DNA from: Salisaeta longa DSM 21114
GTDB taxonomy: Bacteria > Bacteroidota > Rhodothermia > Rhodothermales > Salinibacteraceae
DNA length: 64,000 nucleotides
Direction: 5' to 3'
NCBI RefSeq assembly: GCF_000419585.1
Contig: NZ_ATTH01000002.1
Coordinates: forward strand, 1 to 64,000
Both the position numbers and the translations under genes were made by a program. Positions within the stretch are counted from its first letter, which is position 1. Every line of letters begins with the position of its first letter. The notes beneath the pieces were generated by a model that saw nothing but the letters and a program-made list of their open reading frames with translations, did no database searches and was not told the DNA's origin. Below are positions 36,606 to 45,778 of the stretch, in pieces.

Positions 36606-38414
36606 ATGGGTAATTGGCGCAAAACGCTGTTCCGGCTGCACGGATGGATCGGGCTGAACCTGGGGTTGCTCCTGTTCGTGATCTGCTTCTCGGGGACCGT
36701 CGCCACGCTCTCGTACGAGATTGACGCGCTCATCCACCCGTCGCACCGCGTGGAAAACGTTCCGGCTGATGCCTCCGTCGACTGGACGGCGATGCACAAG
36801 ACCCTCGCTGCGGCGTTCCCCAATGGCACCAACCTGGGCGTGTACGTGACGGGCTCGCCGTACGTGGCCGCGCTGCCGGATGCCGCCGCGGTAGCGTACG
36901 TAGAACAAGCCAACGACGCCGTCCGCAAGGTCTACCTGAACCCGTACACCGGCGCGCTGCAGGGCGACACCAGCTTCTTCAACGCGCAGCGCTTCTTCCG
37001 TTCGTTTCACCGCCGCTTCTTCGACGGCAACCGCGGGATCGTCATCGTCACGCTCATGGGCGTCCCGCTGCTGCTCTCCATTTTGTCGGGCTTCTTGTTC
37101 TACAAGGGCTGGCTGAAACAGATGATCACGCTGCGATGGGACCGCGGGCCGCGGTTGCGGTGGTCGGACCTGCACAAGGGCGCGGGCATCTGGGGGTTGC
37201 TCTTTTCGCTCATTATCGCCCTCACGGGCATCTTCTACTTTGTGGAAATTGGGTTTCAGGGCGCTGGCAACTATGCAGCGCTGTTGCCCAAACCGCTGCC
37301 GCAGGTCAACGAGGCCACGCTGGACCGCTTCGGCCCCCGGCCCGAACTGCTCCCCGCCGGTACGTACGTCGCGCGCGCCACGGCTGCCTTCCCCGAACTG
37401 ACAGCGCACGCCGTCCGGATGCCTACTGCCCCCGATGATGCCGTGTACGTAGCCGGTCAGGCCGGCAATCCACTCACGCGCGACCGCGCCAACAAGGTGC
37501 TGTTGCATCCTTTTACCGGCGAAGTCCTCGGGGTCCAGCGGAGTAGCAGCCTGGGCGTGGTGCCCTTCATCACCGACGCTGCCGACCCGCTGCACTTCGG
37601 CTACTTCGGCGGACTGGCCACAAAGATCCTGTGGTGCGTCTTCGGCCTGATCCTGTCGTTTGCCGTGCTCTCGGGCACGTACCTGTGGGTGGTGCGCTCC
37701 ATGCCGCGGCAGCGCCGGCCGCAACGGTCGGGCGACGAAGCGGCCGAACCGTCGGACGCGGGCCTCGGGCCGGTGCCGCTGCTGCGTGGGGCGGTGGTGG
37801 CTACCGCGCTCGTCCTCGCCTATTTTGGCGTCGTGAGCGTGTCTACCGTCCAGGGCATCCGCTATTACGCCCCTACGCCCGCGCCCAAAACGGTGGCCAG
37901 CGACCTTGCGGCCGGGCCGTTTCGCCTCGACGTGCAGTGCCGCATGCCCTGCGATGCAGGCCGCGAGGCCACGTTCATCGCACAGTTCCGGGGCGCGGGC
38001 CTGCCAAATCTGCAGCGCGCAGCGCTCGTGCTACCCGGTGATTCGGTGGTTGCCCTAGAGGGCCCCGCGCGTGCGCCGCGCGCCACCGTGACGGCCGCCC
38101 CCAATGACACGCTGCAGCTTGCGCTCACGCAGCACGACGGCACCACGCACCGCGCAGCCTTTGCCGTTCCCAGGACTCCAAGCGTCCAAGCAGCAAGTTT
38201 GCCTGCTTGGCCGCGCGTTCCCAACGGCGTGTGGGGGGTCGTGGGGGCGTTTCTCGTGCTCACGGCCGGTTTCATTGCCGGCTGGCTGATGCTTTTGGTG
38301 CGCGCCTTCCGCGCGAAGCGGCAGACGCTACAGCGCAAGGCGCGGCGCAAGCGATCGGGCCCGGCCAAAGGCGTCACGCTGCCGCCCGGGGCTACGCTGC
38401 CGCCCTCCTCGTAG
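36606..38414 (+). CDS. PepSY-associated transmembrane protein (iron-reductase-like)
   Basis: A 602-residue membrane protein. TLFRLHGWIGLNLGLLLFVICFSGTVATLSYEID (residues ~6-39) is the conserved first helix of the PepSY_TM family. Further helices lie at ~147-165, ~200-220, ~343-372 and ~410-430, with periplasmic PepSY-type loops between (VRKVYLNPYTGALQGD, ANKVLLHPFTGEVLGV). Conserved HxG and HRRFF histidines suit haem ligation, as proposed for family members that reduce Fe(III)-siderophores at the inner membrane. A ~130-residue soluble segment and a final helix (~540-565) extend the usual length. It follows the siderophore-type receptor, giving a receptor-plus-reductase pair. Confidence 0.85.
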   Translation: MGNWRKTLFRLHGWIGLNLGLLLFVICFSGTVATLSYEIDALIHPSHRVENVPADASVDWTAMHKTLAAAFPNGTNLGVYVTGSPYVAALPDAAAVAYVEQANDAVRKVYLNPYTGALQGDTSFFNAQRFFRSFHRRFFDGNRGIVIVTLMGVPLLLSILSGFLFYKGWLKQMITLRWDRGPRLRWSDLHKGAGIWGLLFSLIIALTGIFYFVEIGFQGAGNYAALLPKPLPQVNEATLDRFGPRPELLPAGTYVARATAAFPELTAHAVRMPTAPDDAVYVAGQAGNPLTRDRANKVLLHPFTGEVLGVQRSSSLGVVPFITDAADPLHFGYFGGLATKILWCVFGLILSFAVLSGTYLWVVRSMPRQRRPQRSGDEAAEPSDAGLGPVPLLRGAVVATALVLAYFGVVSVSTVQGIRYYAPTPAPKTVASDLAAGPFRLDVQCRMPCDAGREATFIAQFRGAGLPNLQRAALVLPGDSVVALEGPARAPRATVTAAPNDTLQLALTQHDGTTHRAAFAVPRTPSVQAASLPAWPRVPNGVWGVVGAFLVLTAGFIAGWLMLLVRAFRAKRQTLQRKARRKRSGPAKGVTLPPGATLPPSS

Positions 38415-38451
38415 CGCGCGCTCGGCCGTGCGGCATCGCAGTTTAACAACC

Positions 38452-38483
38452 GGTTCCATGGAACCATGGAACCACGGTTCTGC
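38452..38483. repeat. RGWWCYRY octamer array, 4 units
   Basis: Consecutive 8-bp units GGTTCCAT, GGAACCAT, GGAACCAC and GGTTCTGC at 38452-38483. Each is a degenerate palindromic hexamer RGWWCY followed by RY. The array lies in the 87-bp gap between convergent genes and repeats the unit type of the large array before parA. Confidence 0.75.
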
Positions 38484-38501
38484 AGCGCAACCGAAGCGGC
38501 C

Positions 38502-40547
38502 CTACAGCGGGAAGGGCGCCGGCCCGTCGATCGTGGGCCCCTGAAGCGCTACGGCTGCTCCATCGCCCGCTTTCGTGGTCGTGAATCGCGCGCGGCGCAC
38601 CACGGCGATGCCGTCATCGCCCGGCGGGGTCGTGGGCGGCGGGGTCGTGAGCAGTTCGACGTCGACGCCTTCCCCATGCACCGTCGCCCGCCCTATGCCG
38701 TACGCGTTGCTGTCGACGTACGCCAGGTGGTCGTTCAGGCGGCTTCCGGCGGTCTTGGCTTGCGCGAGATTGCCGGTTCGGGCCGCCACGGCGCTGGCCT
38801 TTGCGCCGTACAGGAATGTGAGGTTGAGGGCCTCCACCGCCTCGCCGGCCGAGGGGTCGTCAAAGGTCACGAGCGGCCGCAGGGGACTGTCCTCGGGCAG
38901 CGCTTGCGCAAACGCCCGATACAGGCTCGGCGAGCTTACGCCGCAGATGGAAAACTCGGTGCCCATCGGCGCCGCTCCATCGCCCGCAAACGAGGGGTAG
39001 AGCTGCCCCGCGAACGAATTGTGGTTGTCGCCCGAGAGCGAGACGAGCGGCGTGCCGGCCTCTTTAGCGAACGCAAGCAGCTCACGGCGCTCGGTCAGGT
39101 AGCCGTCCCACGTGTCGGTCGTCATCACCACCGTCTGGGCGTTCGGGTCGACGGCGTCGAGGTCGAGGCGCATGGGCATGAGCGGCACGCCGTGGCCCCA
39201 CACCGTCCACGTGGCGGTGCTTTCGCGCACCACCTGCTTCCACCACGCCTTCTGGCGCGCCCCCAGCATGCTGCCGGGCGCGGCGGTGCGGCGCGTGTTG
39301 GGGATCTCCTGTTCGCCCACCGTTACCGTTTCCGGCGGGGTACCGTTGTTGTACGCGCGGCCCGCGTCGAACACCTCCACCACGTCCAGCGGCGTGAGGT
39401 ATCGGTCGGAGCCCGCCAGCTGCTGGTTCAGCGGCGGCGGCACGGGATGCGGCGTGCGGTAGGAGCGGCCGTCGGTGAGCACCAGCTCCAGGTGCTGCCC
39501 CCATCGGAAGTTGCGGTAGATGGTCATCGAGCCCACGGCCGCGCGGTTGTTCGGCTCGTTCACCAGCCCGGTACGGTCGGTGGCATCGAGCGGCGCATTG
39601 CGAACGGCCGCCGAGCGAAAGTCATCGGCTTGTGAGGGCGCGGCGGGCGACCCTTCGTGTTCGGAGAGGCGCGCGGGGATGTACTCGAACCACGCCTGGT
39701 TGGCCGCTACCTTCCGCGCCTGCGCCGGCTCGTCGCCCGCGTCATAGGTCGAGGCGCTCTGCCAGGCATCGTTGGTAAACTCGTGGTCGTCCCACACCTG
39801 CACAAACGGCCAGCGCGCCCGGGCGGCCTGCAAATCCGGATCGGACAGGTACGTCCGGTAGAGGTGACGGTAGTCATCCACCGTTTCGGCGTGCCAGGTG
39901 CCGTCGCCGTGGCGGCCGCCCGCCGGAAACGGCGACACCGACCGCGCCCCGCCGTAACCGAGGCCCTCGTAGATAAAATCGCCGAGATGCAGCACAAAGT
40001 CGATCTGTTCCTCGGGCGGGGCGGCCTCGTCTTCGCGGATGAGCGTGCGGTAGATGCCGTAGTATCCGGCCTCGTAGGCCTGGCACGAGGCAAAGGCCAG
40101 GTGAACGGGCCGGTCGGCCGTGGGCGCAGGCGCCGTGCGGGTACGGCCCCGCCGCGAGGGCGTGCCGTCTGGTGCCAGAAAGCGGTAGTACAGCACCGTA
40201 TCGGTCGGCAGGCCGTGCACGAACACGCGCACGGTGTGGTCGCTGGCCGCGGTAGCCGTCACGCGGCGCTCTGCCAGCACCGTCTGGAAGTCGGCGGTGC
40301 GGCTGATCTGTACCGTGAGCGGAACGGGCCGCTGTGTGGGTGGCGGCTCGGTCCGCTGCACGCGCGTCCAAAGCAAAATGGAGTCCGGCGTCGGATCGCC
40401 CGAGGCTACGCCCTGCGGAAAGTGATGCGCCGGGTTGGGGCGCGGGCGTGCCGCGTGGAGCGGACGAAACGGGACGGCTACGGATACCGCGAAGCAGCCG
40501 GCCCCGCGAAGAAACGTCTTGAGAAACGAACGGCGATTGGTACTCAT
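38502..40547 (-). CDS. PhoD-family alkaline phosphatase/phosphodiesterase
   Basis: A 681-residue exported enzyme. The twin-arginine-type signal (NRRSFLKTFLRGAGCFAVSVAV) is what PhoD enzymes use, since they fold with Ca2+/Fe3+ before export. The N-terminal FN3-like PhoD_N domain (HHFPQGVASGDPTPDSILLWTRVQ) precedes the metallophosphoesterase part: FASCQAYEAGYYGIYRTL, FVLHLGDFIYEG, QVWDDHEFTND and SGDNHNSFAGQLYPS supply the metal ligands. PhoD releases phosphate from phosphodiesters and monoesters, often lipids or teichoic-type polymers. It starts 54 bp after the TonB receptor on the same strand, so the two probably form an operon. Confidence 0.93.
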   Translation of the reverse strand: MSTNRRSFLKTFLRGAGCFAVSVAVPFRPLHAARPRPNPAHHFPQGVASGDPTPDSILLWTRVQRTEPPPTQRPVPLTVQISRTADFQTVLAERRVTATAASDHTVRVFVHGLPTDTVLYYRFLAPDGTPSRRGRTRTAPAPTADRPVHLAFASCQAYEAGYYGIYRTLIREDEAAPPEEQIDFVLHLGDFIYEGLGYGGARSVSPFPAGGRHGDGTWHAETVDDYRHLYRTYLSDPDLQAARARWPFVQVWDDHEFTNDAWQSASTYDAGDEPAQARKVAANQAWFEYIPARLSEHEGSPAAPSQADDFRSAAVRNAPLDATDRTGLVNEPNNRAAVGSMTIYRNFRWGQHLELVLTDGRSYRTPHPVPPPLNQQLAGSDRYLTPLDVVEVFDAGRAYNNGTPPETVTVGEQEIPNTRRTAAPGSMLGARQKAWWKQVVRESTATWTVWGHGVPLMPMRLDLDAVDPNAQTVVMTTDTWDGYLTERRELLAFAKEAGTPLVSLSGDNHNSFAGQLYPSFAGDGAAPMGTEFSICGVSSPSLYRAFAQALPEDSPLRPLVTFDDPSAGEAVEALNLTFLYGAKASAVAARTGNLAQAKTAGSRLNDHLAYVDSNAYGIGRATVHGEGVDVELLTTPPPTTPPGDDGIAVVRRARFTTTKAGDGAAVALQGPTIDGPAPFPL

Positions 40548-40601
40548 GGCAACGGGTAGATACGAAGGAATGACGGATGTGCACGCGGCGATACAGTGCG
40601 T

Positions 40602-43169
40602 TTAGAACCGGCCCGATAACCGGATGCCAACGAACCGCGGCGGGCCCGCAATGAAGGTGGGCACCCCGAATGCCCCGCCCGTATTGCCCGCGTCGATGAT
40701 GTATTCCACGTCGAACAGGTTCTCCACGTAGCCTTCGACGCGAAAGCGACCAACGGTTACCCCGGCGCGCACATCCACCAACGCGTAGCCGTCCTGGCTG
40801 ATGTTTTCCTCATTCTCTTCCTCGAAGTATACCTTCGACTTGTACCGAACGGAGGGGCGCAGGAAGGCATTCACCCGCGGGGTGATGGCATAATCGACGT
40901 TCACGCCGCCTGCTGCGCTGTGGCGCGGCGTCAGGCGAAACGTATTGCCGGCCAGCTCCTGCGGGTCGCCCTGTGCATCGGTCTCGTCAAAGGTCGCATC
41001 GATGAGGGCGTAGTTGCCGAACACCGTGACGCCGTCCGCGATGGCAAACCGGGCCTCCGTCTCCAGCCCCATGGCGGATGCCTCCCCCGAATCGCGGGGA
41101 CGGTTGATAAACTCACCGTTTTCGTCGAGCTCCACCACCGAGGTCTGGAAGTTGCTGTAGTCGTAGATAAACCCGCTTAGGCTGTACTCAAATCGGTCAT
41201 TGAGCTGCAAGCCCTTGAAGCCCGCCTCGTAGCTCCACACCGTCTCGGCATCCAGGATGTTTGCGCCGTCCGCTTCCACGTTGATGACGTTCGGCCGCCG
41301 CCCGCGCGACACCGTGGCGTAGGCGTTGATTCCCTCGGTAATGGCATAATCGGCCGCCACACGGCCCACCGCCGACCAGAAGGTCTCGCTTGCCGAGAGG
41401 CGTCCATTGGTGGGCGCAAACAGGTTGTTGGGGGCGGCGCCCAGTAGCGCGCCCAGGCGGCCCGGCGTGGCGCTGTTGGTCACCTCATAGGCTCCCGTCA
41501 TGTCCTCAAAAGTGCCGCGCAGGCCCGCGGTTAGCGACAGCGCATCGGTCACGTCCACCGTGCCGTCGATAAACGCCTCAGCCGCGGTGGTCGTCCCGAA
41601 GTTGGTGAACGCCTCCTCGTGCGAGGCTTTCAGCGGGATGGGGGCGCCGGTTTGCGGATTGGGGATCGCCGGGATGAGCACCGGCTGGCCGTTTTCATCA
41701 ACGAGCGGCACGTTGGGGTTTAGAAGCGCGATGAAGCTGCGCTCATCGGTGCGGAAGGGCACGCGCTGGAAGCCGTCTTCCCAGAAGAAGTTGAGCCCCC
41801 CAAAGCCGGAGAAGCGCCCGGGACTTTCGTAGGTTACGCGCACCTCCTGGCTGAACTGCTGCCCCTCGGCATCCTCATCAAACTGCAACGCCGGCGCCGC
41901 GGTGCCATCCGCATCGAAGCGCTCCAGCGAGTCGAATTCGCGGTAGGCGGTGATGGTGTTAAGCGTCCACCGCGCCGACAGCGCCTGATCCACCAGCACG
42001 GTAGCATCCCACACGGTGCGATCGATAAACAGGTCGTCGTCGGCCAGTACCGGATCGGCGCCCATGGCGGCAATGCCATTCGGGTCGGTGGTGCCTCCGG
42101 GCGGTGCAAATGTGCCGCTTTTGAACGACGTACCGGGCGGCGTATCGCGCTGGTAATTGGCAATGACATCGACCACCGTGCTATTTGTCGGCAGCCAGCG
42201 AAGCGCCAGCCGCGATGCGAAGGTTTCTTTTCCGTTGAGGGCATCTCCCGTCACGTTTTCGATGAAGCCGTCGCGCTTGTTGTAGATGCCGGCCACCCGT
42301 ACAAACAACCGATCTTTCACCAGCGGCGTGTTGAGGTAGCCGGTGAGGTAGCGTTCGTTTTCGGTGCCCGTGCCCAGCTCGATGCGCCCCGAACGCGTGT
42401 TCTCGGCGCGGTTCTGGATGATGTTGATGGCGCCAATTTGGGCAGCGCGGCCAAACAACGTGCCCTGGGGCCCTTTAAGCACCTCCACCCGCTGCAGGTC
42501 GTAGAGCTCCACCACCGAGCCCCGCGACTTGCTGATGGAAACGCCGTTTTGGTAGACGGATACCCGCGGCTGAATGCGCGAGTCGCCGTTGTCGCTGGTG
42601 ATACCGCGCACCACGAAGCCCGGGTTGTTTACGCTCTGGATTTGCACCTGCAGGCCCGGCACGTATGCCGCGAACCGATCGAGCTCCTGCACGCCCAGGT
42701 CGTCCAGCAAGTCGCCCTGGAACGAGGTGAGGGCAATGGGCACCTCCTGGATCTGCTGGATGCGCTTTTGCGAGGTCACCGTAAGGCCCTCCAGGCGAAG
42801 CGTTTGCTCTTGGAGGCGAATGGACAGCGCAGGCATGTCCCCATCCACCGTAACGGTTTCGCGGTACGGGCGGTAGCCGACGAAGGTAACGATCAGCGTC
42901 TGCTCGCCATACGGCACACCGGTAATCTGGAAGTAGCCCGTGGCGTTGGTCTGGTCGCCCAGCGGAACGCCCCGTCCGGAGGTCGTCCCCTGCACGATTA
43001 CCGAGGCGCCCGGCAACGCGCGGCCCGCGGCGGTGCGCACCTGACCGGTGATGGTGCCGGTTTCTTGCGCGGCCGCCGGGCGAGGCGCGAGCACGAAAAA
43101 CAACAGGAGCGGCAGAAGAACCTTTGTGATGTCGAGGGGCACGGTACAGCGCAGCGTATCGCGGGGCAT
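40602..43169 (-). CDS. TonB-dependent receptor paired with PhoD
   Basis: An 855-residue outer-membrane receptor from the ATG at 43169. The signal peptide (ITKVLLPLLLFFVLAPRPAAAQ) leads to a carboxypeptidase-D-like domain (GTITGQVRTAAGRALPGASVIV), then a plug with EVPIALTSFQGDLLDDLGV, FVVRGITSDNGDSR and YDLQRVEVLKGPQGTLFGRAAQIGAINI, and a barrel ending GIRLSGRF with the terminal aromatic. The plug style is that of the iron-complex/vitamin B12-type receptors rather than SusC. Coupling with PhoD suggests import of a phosphorylated or phosphate-linked compound, or a siderophore freed by PhoD. An in-frame GTG at 43175 adds two residues. Confidence 0.92.
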   Translation of the reverse strand: MPRDTLRCTVPLDITKVLLPLLLFFVLAPRPAAAQETGTITGQVRTAAGRALPGASVIVQGTTSGRGVPLGDQTNATGYFQITGVPYGEQTLIVTFVGYRPYRETVTVDGDMPALSIRLQEQTLRLEGLTVTSQKRIQQIQEVPIALTSFQGDLLDDLGVQELDRFAAYVPGLQVQIQSVNNPGFVVRGITSDNGDSRIQPRVSVYQNGVSISKSRGSVVELYDLQRVEVLKGPQGTLFGRAAQIGAINIIQNRAENTRSGRIELGTGTENERYLTGYLNTPLVKDRLFVRVAGIYNKRDGFIENVTGDALNGKETFASRLALRWLPTNSTVVDVIANYQRDTPPGTSFKSGTFAPPGGTTDPNGIAAMGADPVLADDDLFIDRTVWDATVLVDQALSARWTLNTITAYREFDSLERFDADGTAAPALQFDEDAEGQQFSQEVRVTYESPGRFSGFGGLNFFWEDGFQRVPFRTDERSFIALLNPNVPLVDENGQPVLIPAIPNPQTGAPIPLKASHEEAFTNFGTTTAAEAFIDGTVDVTDALSLTAGLRGTFEDMTGAYEVTNSATPGRLGALLGAAPNNLFAPTNGRLSASETFWSAVGRVAADYAITEGINAYATVSRGRRPNVINVEADGANILDAETVWSYEAGFKGLQLNDRFEYSLSGFIYDYSNFQTSVVELDENGEFINRPRDSGEASAMGLETEARFAIADGVTVFGNYALIDATFDETDAQGDPQELAGNTFRLTPRHSAAGGVNVDYAITPRVNAFLRPSVRYKSKVYFEEENEENISQDGYALVDVRAGVTVGRFRVEGYVENLFDVEYIIDAGNTGGAFGVPTFIAGPPRFVGIRLSGRF

Positions 43170-43517
43170 GAACACATCGCAGATTAGATGGAGGAGAACA
43201 CGCAGCGCTTGCAGAACACAAGCACCGCTTAGGGTGGACTTGTAGTAAAAGAGCGGCCGTCGCTCCTTGTGTTACCCCGCACTTACCATTGGTTTATCAA
43301 ACGGTTACGCAGCCTATTTTGTATAAGGGATTAGGCCGTCAATACCTGTCTCATTATCATTTGATTACAATCCGAAATATCCTTCATTTTGCTCTTTGTA
43401 TCTATTACCTTGACTTTGATTTGAAAGGCTTAGCTAATCATGTCTGACCTCGGGCACACTACCCTGTAGGCTGCATGGTACGCTTTCACTGACCTACTTT
43501 CCAACACACGTTTGCAC
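43170..43517. promoter_or_regulatory. Divergent promoter region between the TonB receptor and a T9SS protein
   Basis: About 348 bp; the middle (43300-43440) is distinctly AT-rich. It has no gene. Both flanking genes start from it, so promoters for both must lie here, but no -35/-10 pair or operator stands out. Confidence 0.35.
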
Positions 43518-45131
43518 ATGAATCGAACGGTACGGTACCTCGCAAGCAGCATGCTGCTCATGGGTCTGCTCTTTTGCAGTGCAGAACCGGCAGCTGCACA
43601 AACGTTTTCGATCTACGCCTCCTCCTCAGACCTGACGCCGAGTGGCGGCGCGGCCGATGCGCAGTGCCTTGCGCAGGTCGGCGGTGGCACGGTCGTATTC
43701 TACAACACATCTGAGCAGGGCATTTACGAATGGGACGGGTCATCGCTGACGGTGCACACGGCCCCGTCGACCTTGCAGAGCAACATCACAGCGGTGAGCG
43801 AAAATATCGACCGGTGCGACGGAGTGTTCTACGATGCCACGAGTGGGTCGATTTACTTCTCGCTGCGCGCGAGCAACGAGACCAATCAACCCAATTACAT
43901 CTACCGAACAAGCGTTGCTGATGCCACGGACTTCGACTTCGTGGAGCTAGACGGCGTTTTGAGCGTGGAGGTGTACAACAGCGAGCTGTACTTTGCCAGC
44001 TACGCCTTCTTCGATGACACTGGCACGCGTGAGGATGGCATTTACAAGCTCCCGCTGGACCTTTCAGGCACGCCCACAGCCGTAGCCACCAACGCCGACC
44101 TGTCGCTAGGCACCGACATCGCGATCGATGATGCAGGCACCCTCTACGCATACTCCAACTCCTTTGCCGACGGGAATTTCGGCCAAAAGGTTGTATCGGT
44201 GGACTTGACCGCCGCTTCGCCCACGTTCCAGGTCTTTGTGGATCCCTACGCAAGCGGCAGCCCGCTTACAACGGGCGACGATAACTTAAACTTAGCGGAT
44301 CTGGATTTTGTCACGTTTGGCGGCACCGACTACCTAGTCGCGTACAACGAAGGCAGCGCCGACGAATTTGCAACCATCCGCACGAGCGACCAGCAGATCG
44401 ACCTGCTGTTTGAAGGGGCCGACATTGTCAGCAACACGTCGGCGGGCGGCTACACCAGCAGTTTTGCCGATCCACTGGCCGTAGCCAGCGACGGCACGCT
44501 CTACGTCGGAAGCCGTGACGGATCGAGCAGCACCGACTACATCGCATCGGCTTCGGGCGCCGCGCCCCTGCCGGTGGAGCTCACCGCCTTCACCGCCACG
44601 GCCAATGGACAGGCCGTCACCCTCCGGTGGCAAACCGCTTCGGAGACCAACAACGCCGGCTTCTACGTGCAGCACCGCGCTCCTGGCGCTTCCTGGTCCA
44701 CGCTCCGCTTTGTTGAGGGTGCAGGGACAACCACCACGCCGCAGCGCTATGCCTTCACGGCCGAGGCGCTATCCCCTGGCACGCATGCCTTCCGGCTGCG
44801 CCAGGTAGACCTCGATGGGACCGCGACGCTGAGCGACCTGCGCACCATCACCGTGCGGCAGCAAGCGGGCCTCGTGCTGCAAGGGGCCCATCCCGTAACC
44901 GCTGGACGTAGCGTCCCGATCTCGGTTCAGCTGCCGGGCAAGCAGGCGGTTCGCGTATCGCTCTACAACGTACTCGGCCAGCGCGTGCAAACCATTTCAC
45001 GGGGCACGACCGGTGCCGACGGACGCTTGCAAACGCGCCTCTCAACCGAGGGCCTAGCGAGCGGGTTGTACTTTGTGCAGGTACAGGGCGCATCGCGCAC
45101 CTATACGAAGCGGCTGTCGATCGTTCAGTAA
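43518..45131 (+). CDS. T9SS-exported hypothetical protein
   Basis: A 537-residue protein with a signal peptide (MNRTVRYLASSMLLMGLLFCSAEPAAAQ) and a T9SS type-A sorting domain over the last ~85 residues (PVTAGRSVPISVQLPGKQAV ... SGLYFVQVQGASRTYTKRLSIVQ). Residues ~28-345 are a beta-propeller-like domain with repeating acidic blocks (VEVYNSELYFASYAFFDD, TDIAIDDAGTLYAYSNS, PLAVASDGTLYVGSRDGS). Between the two is the familiar T9SS linker domain LPVELTAFTATANGQAVTLRWQTASETNNAGFYVQHR. It is probably surface-attached; binding or catalytic function is unknown. The ATG at 43518 begins the signal peptide. Confidence 0.85.
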   Translation: MNRTVRYLASSMLLMGLLFCSAEPAAAQTFSIYASSSDLTPSGGAADAQCLAQVGGGTVVFYNTSEQGIYEWDGSSLTVHTAPSTLQSNITAVSENIDRCDGVFYDATSGSIYFSLRASNETNQPNYIYRTSVADATDFDFVELDGVLSVEVYNSELYFASYAFFDDTGTREDGIYKLPLDLSGTPTAVATNADLSLGTDIAIDDAGTLYAYSNSFADGNFGQKVVSVDLTAASPTFQVFVDPYASGSPLTTGDDNLNLADLDFVTFGGTDYLVAYNEGSADEFATIRTSDQQIDLLFEGADIVSNTSAGGYTSSFADPLAVASDGTLYVGSRDGSSSTDYIASASGAAPLPVELTAFTATANGQAVTLRWQTASETNNAGFYVQHRAPGASWSTLRFVEGAGTTTTPQRYAFTAEALSPGTHAFRLRQVDLDGTATLSDLRTITVRQQAGLVLQGAHPVTAGRSVPISVQLPGKQAVRVSLYNVLGQRVQTISRGTTGADGRLQTRLSTEGLASGLYFVQVQGASRTYTKRLSIVQ

Positions 45132-45161
45132 ATGATCGGAAGCACGTTGTGCACTTCGTCA

Positions 45162-45203
45162 AACGGCGGTGTCTGGGGCTTCCCAGGCCCGCCGTTTTAT
45201 TTT
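45162..45203 (+). terminator. Rho-independent terminator between convergent genes
   Basis: AACGGCGG (45162-45169) pairs with CCGCCGTT (45189-45196), with a nested CTGGG/CCCAG stem in the loop, then TTATTTT. It ends the T9SS gene and touches the stop codon of the convergent small gene at 45197. Confidence 0.8.
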
Positions 45204-45592
45204 GAGTCTGCTGCGCCTTTGCGTCTCTTCTTAAGCGTTCGCGCAGCAAACGCCAATCCGGCAAGGGCCAGCCAGGCGTGTCCGCCGAGTGGAGCCGGTG
45301 TAGGCGTCGCTGGGAAAGCGGGGGCGTTGGGCCGAGCGCCTCCGGGCTGCTCAATCCCTGCAATTCCCGTCTTGTTATGGAAAGCGTTATGAGGAGCTTG
45401 TGACGCGCTTCTGACGCCAGCGCTTCGGTGGCCAGGCGCTTGTGGAGCAGCCCATCCTGGCAGATCCCCGGCCCTCTGTGGAAGGGGCGGCTGCGGCATT
45501 CCCACCTGCGCATGTACGGAAGGTGCCTCAAAAAGCGCGCAAAGGAGCACAAAAAGTGCCAGGCGGCGCAAAAAACGTAGCATCATGAGCAT
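45197..45592 (-). CDS. Small exported protein with a PID-CTERM-like C-terminal sorting signal
   Basis: A 131-residue protein with a signal peptide (LRRLALFVLLCALFEAPSVHAQ), a Pro/Ala/Gly-rich, low-complexity middle, and a tripartite end: APLGGHAWLALAGLAFAARTLKKRRKGAADSK, that is, a P-x-G-G motif, a hydrophobic helix and a basic cluster. This matches the plan of PID-CTERM/PEP-CTERM proteins, which are processed by an exosortase-type peptidase. No exosortase gene is in the window. The ATG at 45590-45592 is one of three close Met codons. Confidence 0.6.
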   Translation of the reverse strand: MLMMLRFLRRLALFVLLCALFEAPSVHAQVGMPQPPLPQRAGDLPGWAAPQAPGHRSAGVRSASQAPHNAFHNKTGIAGIEQPGGARPNAPAFPATPTPAPLGGHAWLALAGLAFAARTLKKRRKGAADSK

Positions 45593-45778
45593 CTATCTGT
45601 TGCGATTTGTGGTGGGGCGATCGTGCCTTGCAGCGTCGTAGCTCTTGCCGCATAGCTGCCACACAGCCTTTCGACACAGCCCCTGTTGCTTCTTCTGGCT
45701 TTGCTGCTGAAGAAGAACAGCAAAAGGAAACAGCGTCTGGGGAATCAGGTCTGCGAGCCGGTCCGAAGGCTGCTTTGC

